Below, piece after piece: positions 8,116-15,894 of a stretch of 64,000 bases of DNA. The translations under genes and the position numbers were made by a program. Each line of letters begins with the position of its first letter. The first letter of the stretch is position 1. The notes beneath the pieces are model-generated. The model did no database searches. It saw nothing but the letters and a program-made list of their open reading frames with translations, and was not told the origin of the DNA. Origin of the DNA: Roseiarcus sp963822215 (GTDB lineage Bacteria; Pseudomonadota; Alphaproteobacteria; Rhizobiales; Beijerinckiaceae); assembly GCA_963822215.1 (NCBI GenBank), contig CAWGGX010000009.1, forward strand, positions 124,001 through 188,000. The letters run 5' to 3'.

Positions 8116-8179
8116 CTTGAGCTTGGGGTGGATCCGGGACGTCGCCGAACGCGACGGACGAAGGCTTGGGTGGGTACGC

Positions 8180-9079
8180 TCAGAAGCGGAGCGGGTTTGC
8201 GAGGCTGAGCTTGGTGAGCGCCAGCGCGCGGGCGTCGGGCGGCAGCGTCGCCAGGCGACGGATCGCTTCGTCCGCCGAAAGCGGGTCGGCCTCTCCGTCG
8301 GCGCTTTTCGCCACCGCTCTCAGCGCGACCCTGGCGGGAAGCGGCTGAGCCTCGAGCGCGGCGACGCGTTTGGTGAGATCCGCGAGCAAAGGAGAGAGAG
8401 CTGCGAGCGCCTTCTGCAGGCGCAGGGCCTCCTTTTCGGCGCGATCGAGCCGGATTGCGGCGTCCGCCAGCTGGTTGGTGGCTTTGTAAAACGCTTCCGA
8501 CGTCTGCGGCGTCGCCTGAACATCGATCCGCGCGACGTCGTCCGACCCTGCCGTGGGCGTCGGCGCGGCGCCCTCGACGCGCGGGGCGAATGCGCGCTTC
8601 TCGACCACCCCGTCCTTCACCACTTCGAAGGTCGCGTCGGGCAGGCAGGGCAGGTCGACGAGCGAGATTTCGTGCGGTTCGGCGGTGTAGCGGATGAGGC
8701 CTGTCTCCTCGTCCGGCCAGCGCTTCACATAGCGTCCGCCCTGGGAGAAGCCGGTGTAGACGCCTTCCGTGACCTTCCGCCACTCGTCGTCGTCGACGAT
8801 CTTGGCCGCCACGACCACCCGCTTCGTTTCGTCATCGAAGGCGATGTCGGTGAGCTTGCCCGCTGCGACCTTTCCGTGCATGGCTCGGACCGCGCCCAGC
8901 GACTTCCCGCCGCTCGCCGCCAGCGCTTCGGCCGACCATTTCTCGAAATAAGGCTTCGACGAGACGTAGTCGCAGATCTCGCCGGAACGGTCAGGCGCCT
9001 CCGCGGTGGCGACGCCGGTGACAAGGCGCTGGTCGAGGTCGACCTTGGCGAGCGGCAGGAAGAGTTCGAGTGAGGACAC
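8180..9079 (-). CDS. phage prohead protease with C-terminal scaffold-like region
   Basis: GTG 9079 (VSSLELFLPLAKVD) is chosen because GGAG lies six bases upstream and the frame further up is portal-fragment debris. Residues 1-160 match phage serine prohead proteases of the XkdF/S78-like type: AMHGK with the likely catalytic His, VVVAAKIVDDDEWRKVTEGVYTGFSQGG with the GxS-like nucleophile region, and HEISLVDLPCLPDATFEV. The remainder is a helical, coiled-coil-prone segment (IRLDRAEKEALRLQKALAAL) suited to internal scaffolding. At 299 residues it fits a protease-scaffold fusion. A promoter with a LexA box lies about 120 bases upstream. Confidence 0.7.
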   Translation of the reverse strand: MSSLELFLPLAKVDLDQRLVTGVATAEAPDRSGEICDYVSSKPYFEKWSAEALAASGGKSLGAVRAMHGKVAAGKLTDIAFDDETKRVVVAAKIVDDDEWRKVTEGVYTGFSQGGRYVKRWPDEETGLIRYTAEPHEISLVDLPCLPDATFEVVKDGVVEKRAFAPRVEGAAPTPTAGSDDVARIDVQATPQTSEAFYKATNQLADAAIRLDRAEKEALRLQKALAALSPLLADLTKRVAALEAQPLPARVALRAVAKSADGEADPLSADEAIRRLATLPPDARALALTKLSLANPLRF

Positions 9080-9202
9080 GCTGGACTCCGTGAGGCAGGC
9101 GCGCCGGAACGCGCCCGAACGGCGCGGGCGCGGAAAGCAGGAAAATTTTTCGGGAAGCGGGGGGACGGGGCCGCCTCGGCGCCCACCATCTCCATTGTCC
9201 CG

Positions 9203-9231
9203 ACTATGCCACGACCGGCGTAAGCAGTCAA
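9203..9231 (-). promoter_or_regulatory. sigma70-like promoter for the protease/capsid genes
   Basis: The minus strand reads TTGACT (226-231), 17 bases, then CATAGT (203-208). A related promoter lies upstream of the terminase genes at 19361-19389, sharing the CGCCGGT...GGCATAGT core. This one would start transcription of protease, fibre, capsid and tail genes. Confidence 0.55.
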
Positions 9232-9238
9232 GAAAAAT

Positions 9239-9253
9239 GTTCGCTCTTTGTTC
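9239..9253 (-). promoter_or_regulatory. LexA (SOS) box
   Basis: GTTC-N7-GTTC is present exactly (equally GAAC-N7-GAAC on the transcribed strand), the alphaproteobacterial LexA consensus. It ends seven bases upstream of the -35 element of the capsid promoter, suggesting DNA-damage induction of the structural genes. Confidence 0.65.
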
Positions 9254-9287
9254 CGAAAAGGTGAGGGACGGTTCTGATTGCCAGAAA

Positions 9288-9645
9288 CTGGTCGGGCGGC
9301 TCGGGCGCCCGCCCATCCTCGCCGAGCGCCACTCAGCGTGGGGCGGTGGCCTCCTCGCCGGCGTCCATTCCTTCGGCACCGTGCCGAACGCGTCGGGGCA
9401 CGTGCCTACCGGTAGTAGTCGAGCGTCGCCGCCTCGCGCCTCAGCGCGATGTTGACGGTGAAGGCCACCTGCTCGACCGGGCTCATGCCGTAGAGCCTGT
9501 GCGCGCGGACGTTGCGCGGCAGGTAGAGAAGCTCTTCGGCGGAAAAGTCGGCGGCTCGTGCAGTGCGGCGCCTGCTGATAGGCCGGGTCGGGCGGCTCGG
9601 GCGCGCGCCCGTCCTCGCCGACCAAGGGCTTGATCGTGGCCCCGT
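9288..9645 (-). pseudogene. portal gene fragment (middle part), decayed
   Basis: Bases of about 9358-9645 match the portal gene at about 12659-12950 at high identity. They encode pieces of EDGRAPEPPDPAYQQ, FSAEELLYLPRNVRAH and GTCPDAFGTVPKEWTP, but in more than one frame because of small indels. A further copy of part of the same segment (GGTCGGGCGGCTCGGGCG...) lies at about 9288-9350. The fragment starts directly after the second immunity gene, the position where a displaced cassette would begin. Confidence 0.75.
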
Positions 9646-9655
9646 AGAGCTCCGC

Positions 9656-10138
9656 TCAGCGCGGGGCGGAAAGCTCTGCGCTCGCGCCGGCGGGCATGAT
9701 CGGAAGCAATGGCTTGTCCGACCAGGCTACGCCGTTTTCCGCGAAGATTTGCTCAAGCGCTTCGATGAAAGCCACATTCAGCCTATCGTCGCGTTGGTCG
9801 GGCGGCGGAAAATTAGCCTCAATGAGCTTGCAGAGGCGAGGAGCGCCCCAGACAATGGTAGCGTGCCAGAATCCTGCGCCGTTCCCATGGGGGGCTAAGG
9901 TTCGTATTGCGTGCAAAAAGGACGCTCGGTCAGGATTGGCGCCGAAATCATTGACTTTTATCAAGTCGCAGACGAGCCCGCGGTAGATCAAGTCCACGCC
10001 AAGCTGCCATCGCTCGGGTGTGTCATCCGGGATTGAGGCCAGATTGCCGTCGAGCACGTAGCTCAGACCCCAATCTTCATGATATAGTCCGAGCAGCTGT
10101 TCCTGCAGCCACAGCGCGGTATTGGTGGATATTGTCAT
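9656..10138 (-). CDS. candidate immunity protein of the orphan portal-toxin cassette
   Basis: The product is 160 residues from ATG 10138, seven bases after the end of the orphan toxin tail. It is acidic and helical with many aromatic residues (MTISTNTALWLQEQLLGLYHEDWG, WHATIVWGAPRLCKLIEANFPP). I do not recognise a family. Its size, its lower-GC base use compared with the portal body and its position make an immunity role the best inference. The last dozen residues (AGASAELSAPR) read into sequence that looks like a recombination border, so the original C-terminus may have been changed. Confidence 0.5.
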   Translation of the reverse strand: MTISTNTALWLQEQLLGLYHEDWGLSYVLDGNLASIPDDTPERWQLGVDLIYRGLVCDLIKVNDFGANPDRASFLHAIRTLAPHGNGAGFWHATIVWGAPRLCKLIEANFPPPDQRDDRLNVAFIEALEQIFAENGVAWSDKPLLPIMPAGASAELSAPR

Positions 10139-10145
10139 TTCGGGC

Positions 10146-11061
10146 TCACTTCTTCGGGAATTTCAACTTCAGGCGCTTCCCGCGATTCAACGCTCTTATT
10201 TCGGGGCTGTTTATTTCGACCGTCGCGGTCGTCGGGGCCGTGTCCTCGCTCGATACACCCGGCGGTCGGTACGTTATATATGTGCCGTCAGCCAGTTTAA
10301 TAACGCGCCCGCCATCAGCGTCGATTTCACTTTTAATCCCCAACGTATGTCTTGCCTGCTGTTAACCCGCGTATGTAGGTTTGAGCCTCCGAGGCCGGGT
10401 CATCCGAAGCGTGCATTGTGCGCGGAGAGCCAAGGCTTTTCGCAACGCCGGGAAACTTCCCGTTCGCTATCTCCTCGAGGGATGATGCGGTTGGCGAGGC
10501 CGGGGCAGTTTCAGCGGGGCTTGGCGTCTCGGCCGGCTCGGGAGGAGGCGGCGGCTCGGGTTCGATGATCTGCGCGACGGCCGTTCCGCTGGCATCCGGC
10601 ATCACCGCGTCTTTGCTTGCAACCTGAACGCCCTGCGGCCGCGGCTTGCGCGTCGGGTGCCCCACAACCTCGACCGCATCGTCCGCCGTCGCGAACCGCC
10701 CCTGCTCGTCATGGTTATGGTTGTACTTGCCGAGCCCCGGCGGCGGCGCCGCCCCTGGCTCGTCCGCATCCCCTCCCAGCCCCAGCTCCGCCCGCGCCTC
10801 CTCGCGCGTCTTGATCCCGGCCGAGACGAGAATCTGCAGCGTCTGAGCCTGCTGCAGCGGATCGACCGCGTCGTCGCCGACCCAGACGAATTCGAGGTCC
10901 GGCTCGCCCATGCACGCCTGGATCACCTGGTCGAGCGCGTTCTTGATCCAGGTTTTGAGTGGCGCCAGCCTTTCCTGCGTCGCCTGCAGGCGCATGGTCT
11001 CCGAGGTCGCGCGGTTGTGACCTGCGCGACAAAGGGCGTCGCCGGCACTGCGAAGGCGTAG
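10146..11061 (-). pseudogene. orphan cassette: portal C-terminal segment plus second toxin tail, frameshifted
   Basis: Bases of about 10680-11061 duplicate the end of the portal body (RLQATQERLAPLKTWIKNAL... ARAELGLGG) and the linker NHNHDEQGRFATADDA. A tail unrelated to the main portal tail follows: a Pro/Glu spacer, then SLEEIANGKFPGVAKSL and GLTAGKTYVG. The frame stops at 10333. Removing one G from the GGGG run at about 10336-10340 (minus strand GTTGGGGATTAA) would join it to the next frame (GIKSEIDADGGRVIKLADGTYITYRP... KLKFPKK), which ends at 10146. A second indel near 11010 separates it from further portal homology. It has no start of its own and would become expressed only after recombining into the portal gene. 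Confidence 0.7.
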
Positions 11062-11088
11062 CGGGCGTTGCGAGAACTGCCCTTGGCG

Positions 11089-11403
11089 CTACGATTTGAC
11101 TTCTACTGAATCCAACAGCTCACGAATTATCTTGAAAAGTTCTCGTGACCGCCCGCCACCACGCACACCGAGCGCGGCGCCAACTGAGTGCCAAGCCCGA
11201 TCGACAAAATCGTTATCCGGATTCGATAGAATTCCGTCGATGTATTTCTTCAACGACTGAATCTTGTCCGGCGGCAAATGACTCAGGGCGATCGCCTGAG
11301 AGGCCCACGCACGGAAATTATCCTTGCCCCATTTGTAGTCGTCATGCAAGAAACAAGAGCCAAGCCGAGTAAGCTCAGGGGGAGGATCAAAAAAAGTGTC
11401 CAT
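11089..11403 (-). CDS. CdiI-like immunity protein for the portal-linked toxin
   Basis: ATG 11403 has AGGA nine bases upstream, so this start is preferred to ATG 11439. The 104-residue product (MDTFFDPPPELTRLGSCFLHDDYKWG, then FRAWASQAIALSHLPPDKIQSLKKYIDGIL, then RELFKIIRELLDS) has the layout of small helical CdiI_2-type immunity proteins. That layout is an aromatic/acidic N-terminal motif with 'F-HDDY--W', followed by helices and a terminal 'IRELL'. It begins about 70 bases after the portal-toxin stop, as immunity genes do. It has lower GC than the portal body, suggesting it travels with the toxin domain. The family call is from memory of the pattern. Confidence 0.6.
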   Translation of the reverse strand: MDTFFDPPPELTRLGSCFLHDDYKWGKDNFRAWASQAIALSHLPPDKIQSLKKYIDGILSNPDNDFVDRAWHSVGAALGVRGGGRSRELFKIIRELLDSVEVKS

Positions 11404-11474
11404 ACGCAGTTCCTCTGCAATCAGGATATTGGGCGCCATGACTGAAGATCCCGTTCCGTCGGGCTCGGTTTTGA

Positions 11475-13454
11475 TCAGCGCGAATAGCTCGGCAGTGGGT
11501 ATGAATTTTTGTCGTTCGTAGGGTATGCCGTCTTCACGCGATACCCGCGAGGGACGCGCGGATCGTTCACGATGAGCACACCCGCGTTGTATGTGTTGCG
11601 GACAATCAATTGGCCCTGTTCATTTGCGATTGCCTCTATGCCCGTTGGTGAGCCAACTCGCTCCTCGATCCAGTCTTGATCCCATTGGCCGCTGGCCATG
11701 AAATCAACCTCTTCGCGGTGCAACTCCAGGAGGCGATTAACGTAGTCGTTCGCGGACTCCCAAGAAGGATAGCTGCTTTCAGATAACCTGTATTCTGTTT
11801 CAATGCCCCCTTCAACAGGTGTATCGACGCGATTGGCTTCTTGCTCGGCGACAAGATCGTCGGGAGATTTTCCGACGTGATCCCTCACCGCGTGGCCGCC
11901 CCACAGCGCCTCTTCGGCTCGGAGATCGACTGAGTATTTTGACGCGCCAACGGTTGGCACGGCTTGAGCGACTTGCGCGCTATCGTCGCCTCCGTCCGGT
12001 ACGCAGCCGGCGCTGGCTCCGCCGTCGTCAACAGTAGCATCCGACGCGACATCATCGAGGCTCGCGACCTGAAGGCCCTTCGGCCGCGGCTGGCGCGTCG
12101 CACTGCCCACGAGCCCCGTCGCGTCGTCCGCCGTCGCGAACCGCCCCTGCTCGTCGTGGTTCGGATTGAACTTCCCCAGCCCCGGCGCCCCGGCCTTCCC
12201 CTCTCCCCCCAGCCCCAGCTCCGCCCGCGCCTCCTCGCGCGTCTTGATCCCGGCGGAGACGAGAATCTGCAGCGTCTGGGCCTGCTGTAGCGGATCGATC
12301 GCGTCGTCGCCGACCCAGACGAATTCGAGGTTCGGCTCGCCCATGCAGATCTGGATCACTTGGTCGAGCGCGTTCTTGATCCAGGTCTTGAGCGGCAGCA
12401 GGCCCTCCTGGGTCGCCTGCAGGCGCATCGTCTCGCTGGTCGCGCGATTGACCTGCGCCACGAACGGCGTCGCCGGCACGGAGAAGGCGTAGCAGATCAC
12501 CCGCGCGAGCCACTCGTCGTACTGGTCTTTGAGCGGCGGCTGGCGCATTTCGATCAGCCTGAAGTCGGACGGCATGAATTTCAGCATCCGGCGTCTTGCC
12601 AAATTGTCGCTCATCAGGGCGTCGAAATAGTCCTGGAACTGACGGACCTGCTCAGGCGTCCATTCCTTCGGCACCGTGCCGAACGCGTCGGGGCACGTGC
12701 CCGACCGGTAGTAGTCGAGCGTCGCCGCCTCGCGCCTCACCGCGATGTTGACGGTGAAGGCCACCTGCTCGACCGGGCTCATGCCGTAGAGCCGGTGCGC
12801 CCTGACGTTGCGCGGCAGGTACAAAAGCTCTTCGGCGGAAAAGTCGGCGGCCGGCACGCCGTGCAGCACCTGCTGATAGGCCGGGTCGGGCGGCTCGGGC
12901 GCGCGCCCGTCCTCGCCGATCAAGGGCTTGATCGTCGCCCCGTCGATGACGTCGACCGAATACAGGCGCCCGGCGCGGTCGTAGCGCGGATAGATCGTCG
13001 CCGCGTCGATCACCAAAAGGTCCTCGAGCAGCATGCGCAGCCAGTCGCCGAACGAGCGGCGCCGGTCGGGGCGCGCGAGAAAGGCGAGCGCTTTATCGAT
13101 CCGGGCAGACTCGTCCGGCAGGTTCGCCCGCGCCCGGGCGCGCACCGTAAAATTCTGCGCCGCGACCTGGTCCTTGCGGGTCTCGATCACCGCGCGCAGG
13201 AGCGGCAGCGCGTCGGCGAGCGCGCGCAGTTCGGCAAAGCCGATCCCGCCCTCGGAGCGCGGGACATAGTTGAGGTTTGCCCCGAACGGATAGTCGAATT
13301 GTCGGCCCTTGACGTCAGGCGGCGCCTGCGGCTGCAAAGGCTGCTGTGGTCCGAACCAGGATTGCGGCGTCACGCCGGTGATGGCGTAGCGCGTGGCCTG
13401 CGCAAGCCTCGCGAACACGTTCGGGGTCAGCGGGCGTTCGACGGGGTCGGGCAT
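11475..13454 (-). CDS. phage portal protein with C-terminal RNase A-like toxin domain
   Basis: ATG 13454 follows AAGGA; the product has 659 residues. Residues 1-424 are a complete portal body (YPFGANLNYVPRSEGG, PLLRAVIETRKDQVAAQNF, LLYLPRNVRAHRLYGMSPVEQ, VPATPFVAQVNRATSE, KTREEARAELGLGG), about the whole usual length of a portal. Residues 425-445 are the junction FNPNHDEQGRFATADDA, then a low-complexity spacer. Residues of about 505-659 resemble the CdiA-CT bacterial RNase A domain, with GGHAVRDHVGKS (His 521 and 526 in my count) and a final YRVKTAYPTND (Thr about 642). An immunity gene follows. The fusion of a portal to a toxin is inferred from one unbroken frame; catalysis is untested. Confidence 0.75.
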   Translation of the reverse strand: MPDPVERPLTPNVFARLAQATRYAITGVTPQSWFGPQQPLQPQAPPDVKGRQFDYPFGANLNYVPRSEGGIGFAELRALADALPLLRAVIETRKDQVAAQNFTVRARARANLPDESARIDKALAFLARPDRRRSFGDWLRMLLEDLLVIDAATIYPRYDRAGRLYSVDVIDGATIKPLIGEDGRAPEPPDPAYQQVLHGVPAADFSAEELLYLPRNVRAHRLYGMSPVEQVAFTVNIAVRREAATLDYYRSGTCPDAFGTVPKEWTPEQVRQFQDYFDALMSDNLARRRMLKFMPSDFRLIEMRQPPLKDQYDEWLARVICYAFSVPATPFVAQVNRATSETMRLQATQEGLLPLKTWIKNALDQVIQICMGEPNLEFVWVGDDAIDPLQQAQTLQILVSAGIKTREEARAELGLGGEGKAGAPGLGKFNPNHDEQGRFATADDATGLVGSATRQPRPKGLQVASLDDVASDATVDDGGASAGCVPDGGDDSAQVAQAVPTVGASKYSVDLRAEEALWGGHAVRDHVGKSPDDLVAEQEANRVDTPVEGGIETEYRLSESSYPSWESANDYVNRLLELHREEVDFMASGQWDQDWIEERVGSPTGIEAIANEQGQLIVRNTYNAGVLIVNDPRVPRGYRVKTAYPTNDKNSYPLPSYSR

Positions 13455-13657
13455 GAGGGGTCCTTGTTCGGAGCATGAGGGCGACATGGGTCGGGGCGAG
13501 GGGCGCCCGTCGCGCGCGTCGGTCTGCGCGCCTGACGACGCGACCGGCGTCGGCCACGGAACGTTAAAATGAGGCGCGAATACGCGGCGAATGTTTCGCC
13601 TTCCGTTAGGAATTGGCGTGTTAGGGCTTGGTCTCGCCGTTCGATGGAGATCAGGTC

Positions 13658-14044
13658 ATGCGCCGGCTGGCCCTCGCCGCGCTTCTTGTCAGCTTGCCGG
13701 GGGTCGCCTGCGCCGCCCCGCGCTGGACGTTCTGCGTGGCCGCGGCCAACAGCGGGTCCGAAATCTGGCTGAGCGACGTGTTTGCAGCCGACGCCAACCG
13801 CGAGACGCTCGAAGGCGCCTTCAAGGCTGTGGTCGAGCGGCTCGGCGCGACCGTCGCCAACGCCCAGTGTCCGCAGCCGCGCGACGACAAGACGGTCGCC
13901 GTGAATGCGCAAATCGACGCCGAAGCGTTCAACCGTAAGATGGGCGCCAACCTGCACGCGGTGACGGCGGCCGATTTTCTGGGCCGGCGCGAAGGCGGCG
14001 CCTCCGACCCGACGCGGCGCGAGGTGGCCCGCGCCGATCGCTAA
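13658..14044 (+). CDS. small secreted protein of unknown function
   Basis: ATG 13658 opens a 128-residue protein with a clear signal peptide (MRRLALAALLVSLPGVACAA, cleavage near residue 20). The mature part starts PRWTFCVAAANSGSEIWLSDVF and includes one or two Cys residues that could form a disulfide. It is the only plus-strand gene of the prophage block and converges on the RES toxin gene, overlapping its end by four bases. I do not recognise the family; a periplasmic role is inferred from the signal alone. Confidence 0.6.
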   Translation: MRRLALAALLVSLPGVACAAPRWTFCVAAANSGSEIWLSDVFAADANRETLEGAFKAVVERLGATVANAQCPQPRDDKTVAVNAQIDAEAFNRKMGANLHAVTAADFLGRREGGASDPTRREVARADR

Positions 14045-14727
14045 TCCGAAATCTTCGTCACCGCCGGTTCGGGATGGCCGGACCAGACGAAACGATAGAC
14101 CGCGCCCGGCGCGACCGACTGCACCGCGTTCGGCCGCAGCGCGACCACGCAGGTCCCGCCTGGGTCGCGCACGGACGGATAGATCACCCCGTTCAGCCCG
14201 CGCGCTCGAGCCGCGTCCGCGACGGCGTTTCCGGCCGGATAGCCGACCGCGGGGTCGGGATCGAGGCTCGGATGCTCCCCAGCGCCGCGCAAGTCGACGA
14301 ACTCGCCCGCCATGCTGGCGAACAGCTCCGCGTAATCGACGACGCCCGTCATCACGCCCGATTTGGCGAGGAAGTCGGCCATGTGCCAGGCCACCTCGCG
14401 CATGCAGGTCGAGACCGCCAGCGCCGCATACCAGGCGCCGCGCGTCGCATTGAAGCGGTTCGGCTCGCGCGGCTTCCAATAGGCGAACGAGGCGTTGATG
14501 AAGGCGGCATAGGGGACGCCGTAGACGAGTTCGTCCCGACCCACGCCTTCCGCTCCGCGCTCTTCGGCGATCAGGCGGCTCGAGGTGGCGCCCTCGATTT
14601 CCGCCAGATCCGCAACCTCCTCGGGCGCGACGAGCGCTTGCAGGACGGGAGGCCGCAGCCGCGCCGTCGAAACCAGCCGCACCGTCCGGGGCATCGCCTC
14701 GCGGACGATCGTGAGGCCGTCAAGCAT
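14041..14727 (-). CDS. RES-domain toxin
   Basis: The product is 228 residues from ATG 14727, nine bases after the antitoxin stop. It has the RES family pattern: an Arg near the start, a central Glu region (STCMREVAWHMADFLAKSG), and a late Ser-containing loop (ARGLNGVIYPSVRDPGGTCVVALRP). RES toxins degrade or modify NAD and are neutralised by Xre-type antitoxins with a toxin-binding domain. The partner lies immediately upstream. It sits in the accessory block between terminase and portal, a typical site for phage cargo genes. Confidence 0.8.
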   Translation of the reverse strand: MLDGLTIVREAMPRTVRLVSTARLRPPVLQALVAPEEVADLAEIEGATSSRLIAEERGAEGVGRDELVYGVPYAAFINASFAYWKPREPNRFNATRGAWYAALAVSTCMREVAWHMADFLAKSGVMTGVVDYAELFASMAGEFVDLRGAGEHPSLDPDPAVGYPAGNAVADAARARGLNGVIYPSVRDPGGTCVVALRPNAVQSVAPGAVYRFVWSGHPEPAVTKISD

Positions 14728-14736
14728 TGGGGAGCG

Positions 14737-15168
14737 TCACAGCCCGCCGCGCACCGCGTCGACATAGCGGCGCACGTCGAGCATCGCCGGAATGCCGCCA
14801 TCGATCATCGCTTCGATCGGCGTGCGTCGCTGAAACAACGGACCGCTGTTCGCCCGGCGGAGCCAGGCGTCCGCCATGTCGTCGACGAACAGGAGATGCA
14901 GGCCCTTGAAGATGCCGATGAGCGCCGACACCCGCGTCATCTGGTCCTGGTTGAGCGTCGGGCGCGCGCCGCGCTTCATCCGGTCGAGACTGCTCGGCGA
15001 CACGCCGATCAGCGCCGCGGCCTCGGCGTTGCTGAGATCCCAGGCGCGCGCGAGATTGAGGAACGCCTTGACGGCGACCTCGGACAGGCGGGCGCGGTCC
15101 TTCTCGCTGGCGAAAGTCTGCCGACCCAGGCGGGCCGCCGCGCGCTCGGCGAAAATGGCAGCGGTCAT
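14737..15168 (-). CDS. Xre/MbcA-ParS-type antitoxin of the RES toxin
   Basis: ATG 15168 has AGGAG seven bases upstream. The 143-residue product has an N-terminal helix-turn-helix (LARAWDLSNAEAAALIGVSPSSLDRMKRG) and the C-terminal domain typical of RES-associated antitoxins (ALIGIFKGLHLLF, ADAWLRRANSGPLFQRRTPIEAMIDGGIPAMLDVRRYVDAVRGG). The antitoxin-first order and short gap fit an autoregulated two-gene operon. An inverted-repeat operator was not clear in the upstream bases. Confidence 0.85.
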   Translation of the reverse strand: MTAAIFAERAAARLGRQTFASEKDRARLSEVAVKAFLNLARAWDLSNAEAAALIGVSPSSLDRMKRGARPTLNQDQMTRVSALIGIFKGLHLLFVDDMADAWLRRANSGPLFQRRTPIEAMIDGGIPAMLDVRRYVDAVRGGL

Positions 15169-15352
15169 GTCACGTCTCCTGGTGAGGATATGCGCGTCAA
15201 TTGACGAAATGTCCAGCTTATCGTGCACTGCAACCGCGGTCGCTGACCACGCCGGCCCGCTTGCGAGCGCACGACGGTCGCTCCCGAAGGTGGTTAAGAC
15301 AGACGGCTCTAGGAGGTCGCCCGAGCGTCAAATAGCAAATGCTCAGGCTGCA

Positions 15353-15790
15353 TCAGAAAATACTGTCAAGACTTATTATAGGCCCAAATTTATTTGCCAA
15401 GTCAGCGGCGATGCGAGTACGCACTTTGCCGAGCTGTTTATCGGAGATGATTTGATGGCCTTCGCAGCCCTTGAGTGCCGCATGCAAGTCATGGTCACCC
15501 GGGTCCACCCGGTCCAAAACGCATGCCGCCTTCACTAAACGCTCCTGCCGTCCATCATTAATGAGAGCGTCAATATCCCGGATTGTTTTAACGACGACAG
15601 AAGAGGCACCGACCACAACCTCGCCTCTTGAGATTGCAGGGTCAATAACTGCTCTCTGGAGAATGTCCAGGTTAGCGTAGGCTTTACGCGCAAGTGAAAT
15701 ATCACCTCGGCCAAGAGGCTTTGACCGGAATTGGTCCACTGTCAATCTGTCACCGGCCTTCAACCGGTTATCTGAGACAAGGAGGATCAC
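15353..15790 (-). CDS. hypothetical protein of the low-GC accessory operon
   Basis: This frame has at least 145 codons from GTG 15790. The reading frame stays open and protein-like for about 27 codons upstream (GNVVTINERVSHHYKLTGPGP) to a TGA near 15876, without a usual start codon. The real gene may thus begin upstream through a frameshift, or use a rare start. Features seen are DEVVILLVSDNRLKAGD and a central Val-rich strand (GEVVVGASSVVVKTIRDIDALIND). Base use is clearly more AT-rich than the phage structural genes. It is the last of three co-directional unknown genes. Confidence 0.5.
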   Translation of the reverse strand: MILLVSDNRLKAGDRLTVDQFRSKPLGRGDISLARKAYANLDILQRAVIDPAISRGEVVVGASSVVVKTIRDIDALINDGRQERLVKAACVLDRVDPGDHDLHAALKGCEGHQIISDKQLGKVRTRIAADLANKFGPIISLDSIF

Positions 15791-15894
15791 AACTTCGTCA
15801 TCAGCTACTGGACCTGGCCCAGTTAGCTTATAATGGTGACTAACTCTCTCGTTGATTGTTACAACGTTGCCTGGTCACGCAAAACATAGCACTA

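Noticed and set aside
12360..13478. Plus-strand open frame of 372 codons opposite the portal gene
   Set aside because: Antisense shadow of the portal; Arg-rich, no motif, and similar shadows lie opposite every long high-GC gene here (for example 8117-9073, 17594-18883, 52738-53247).
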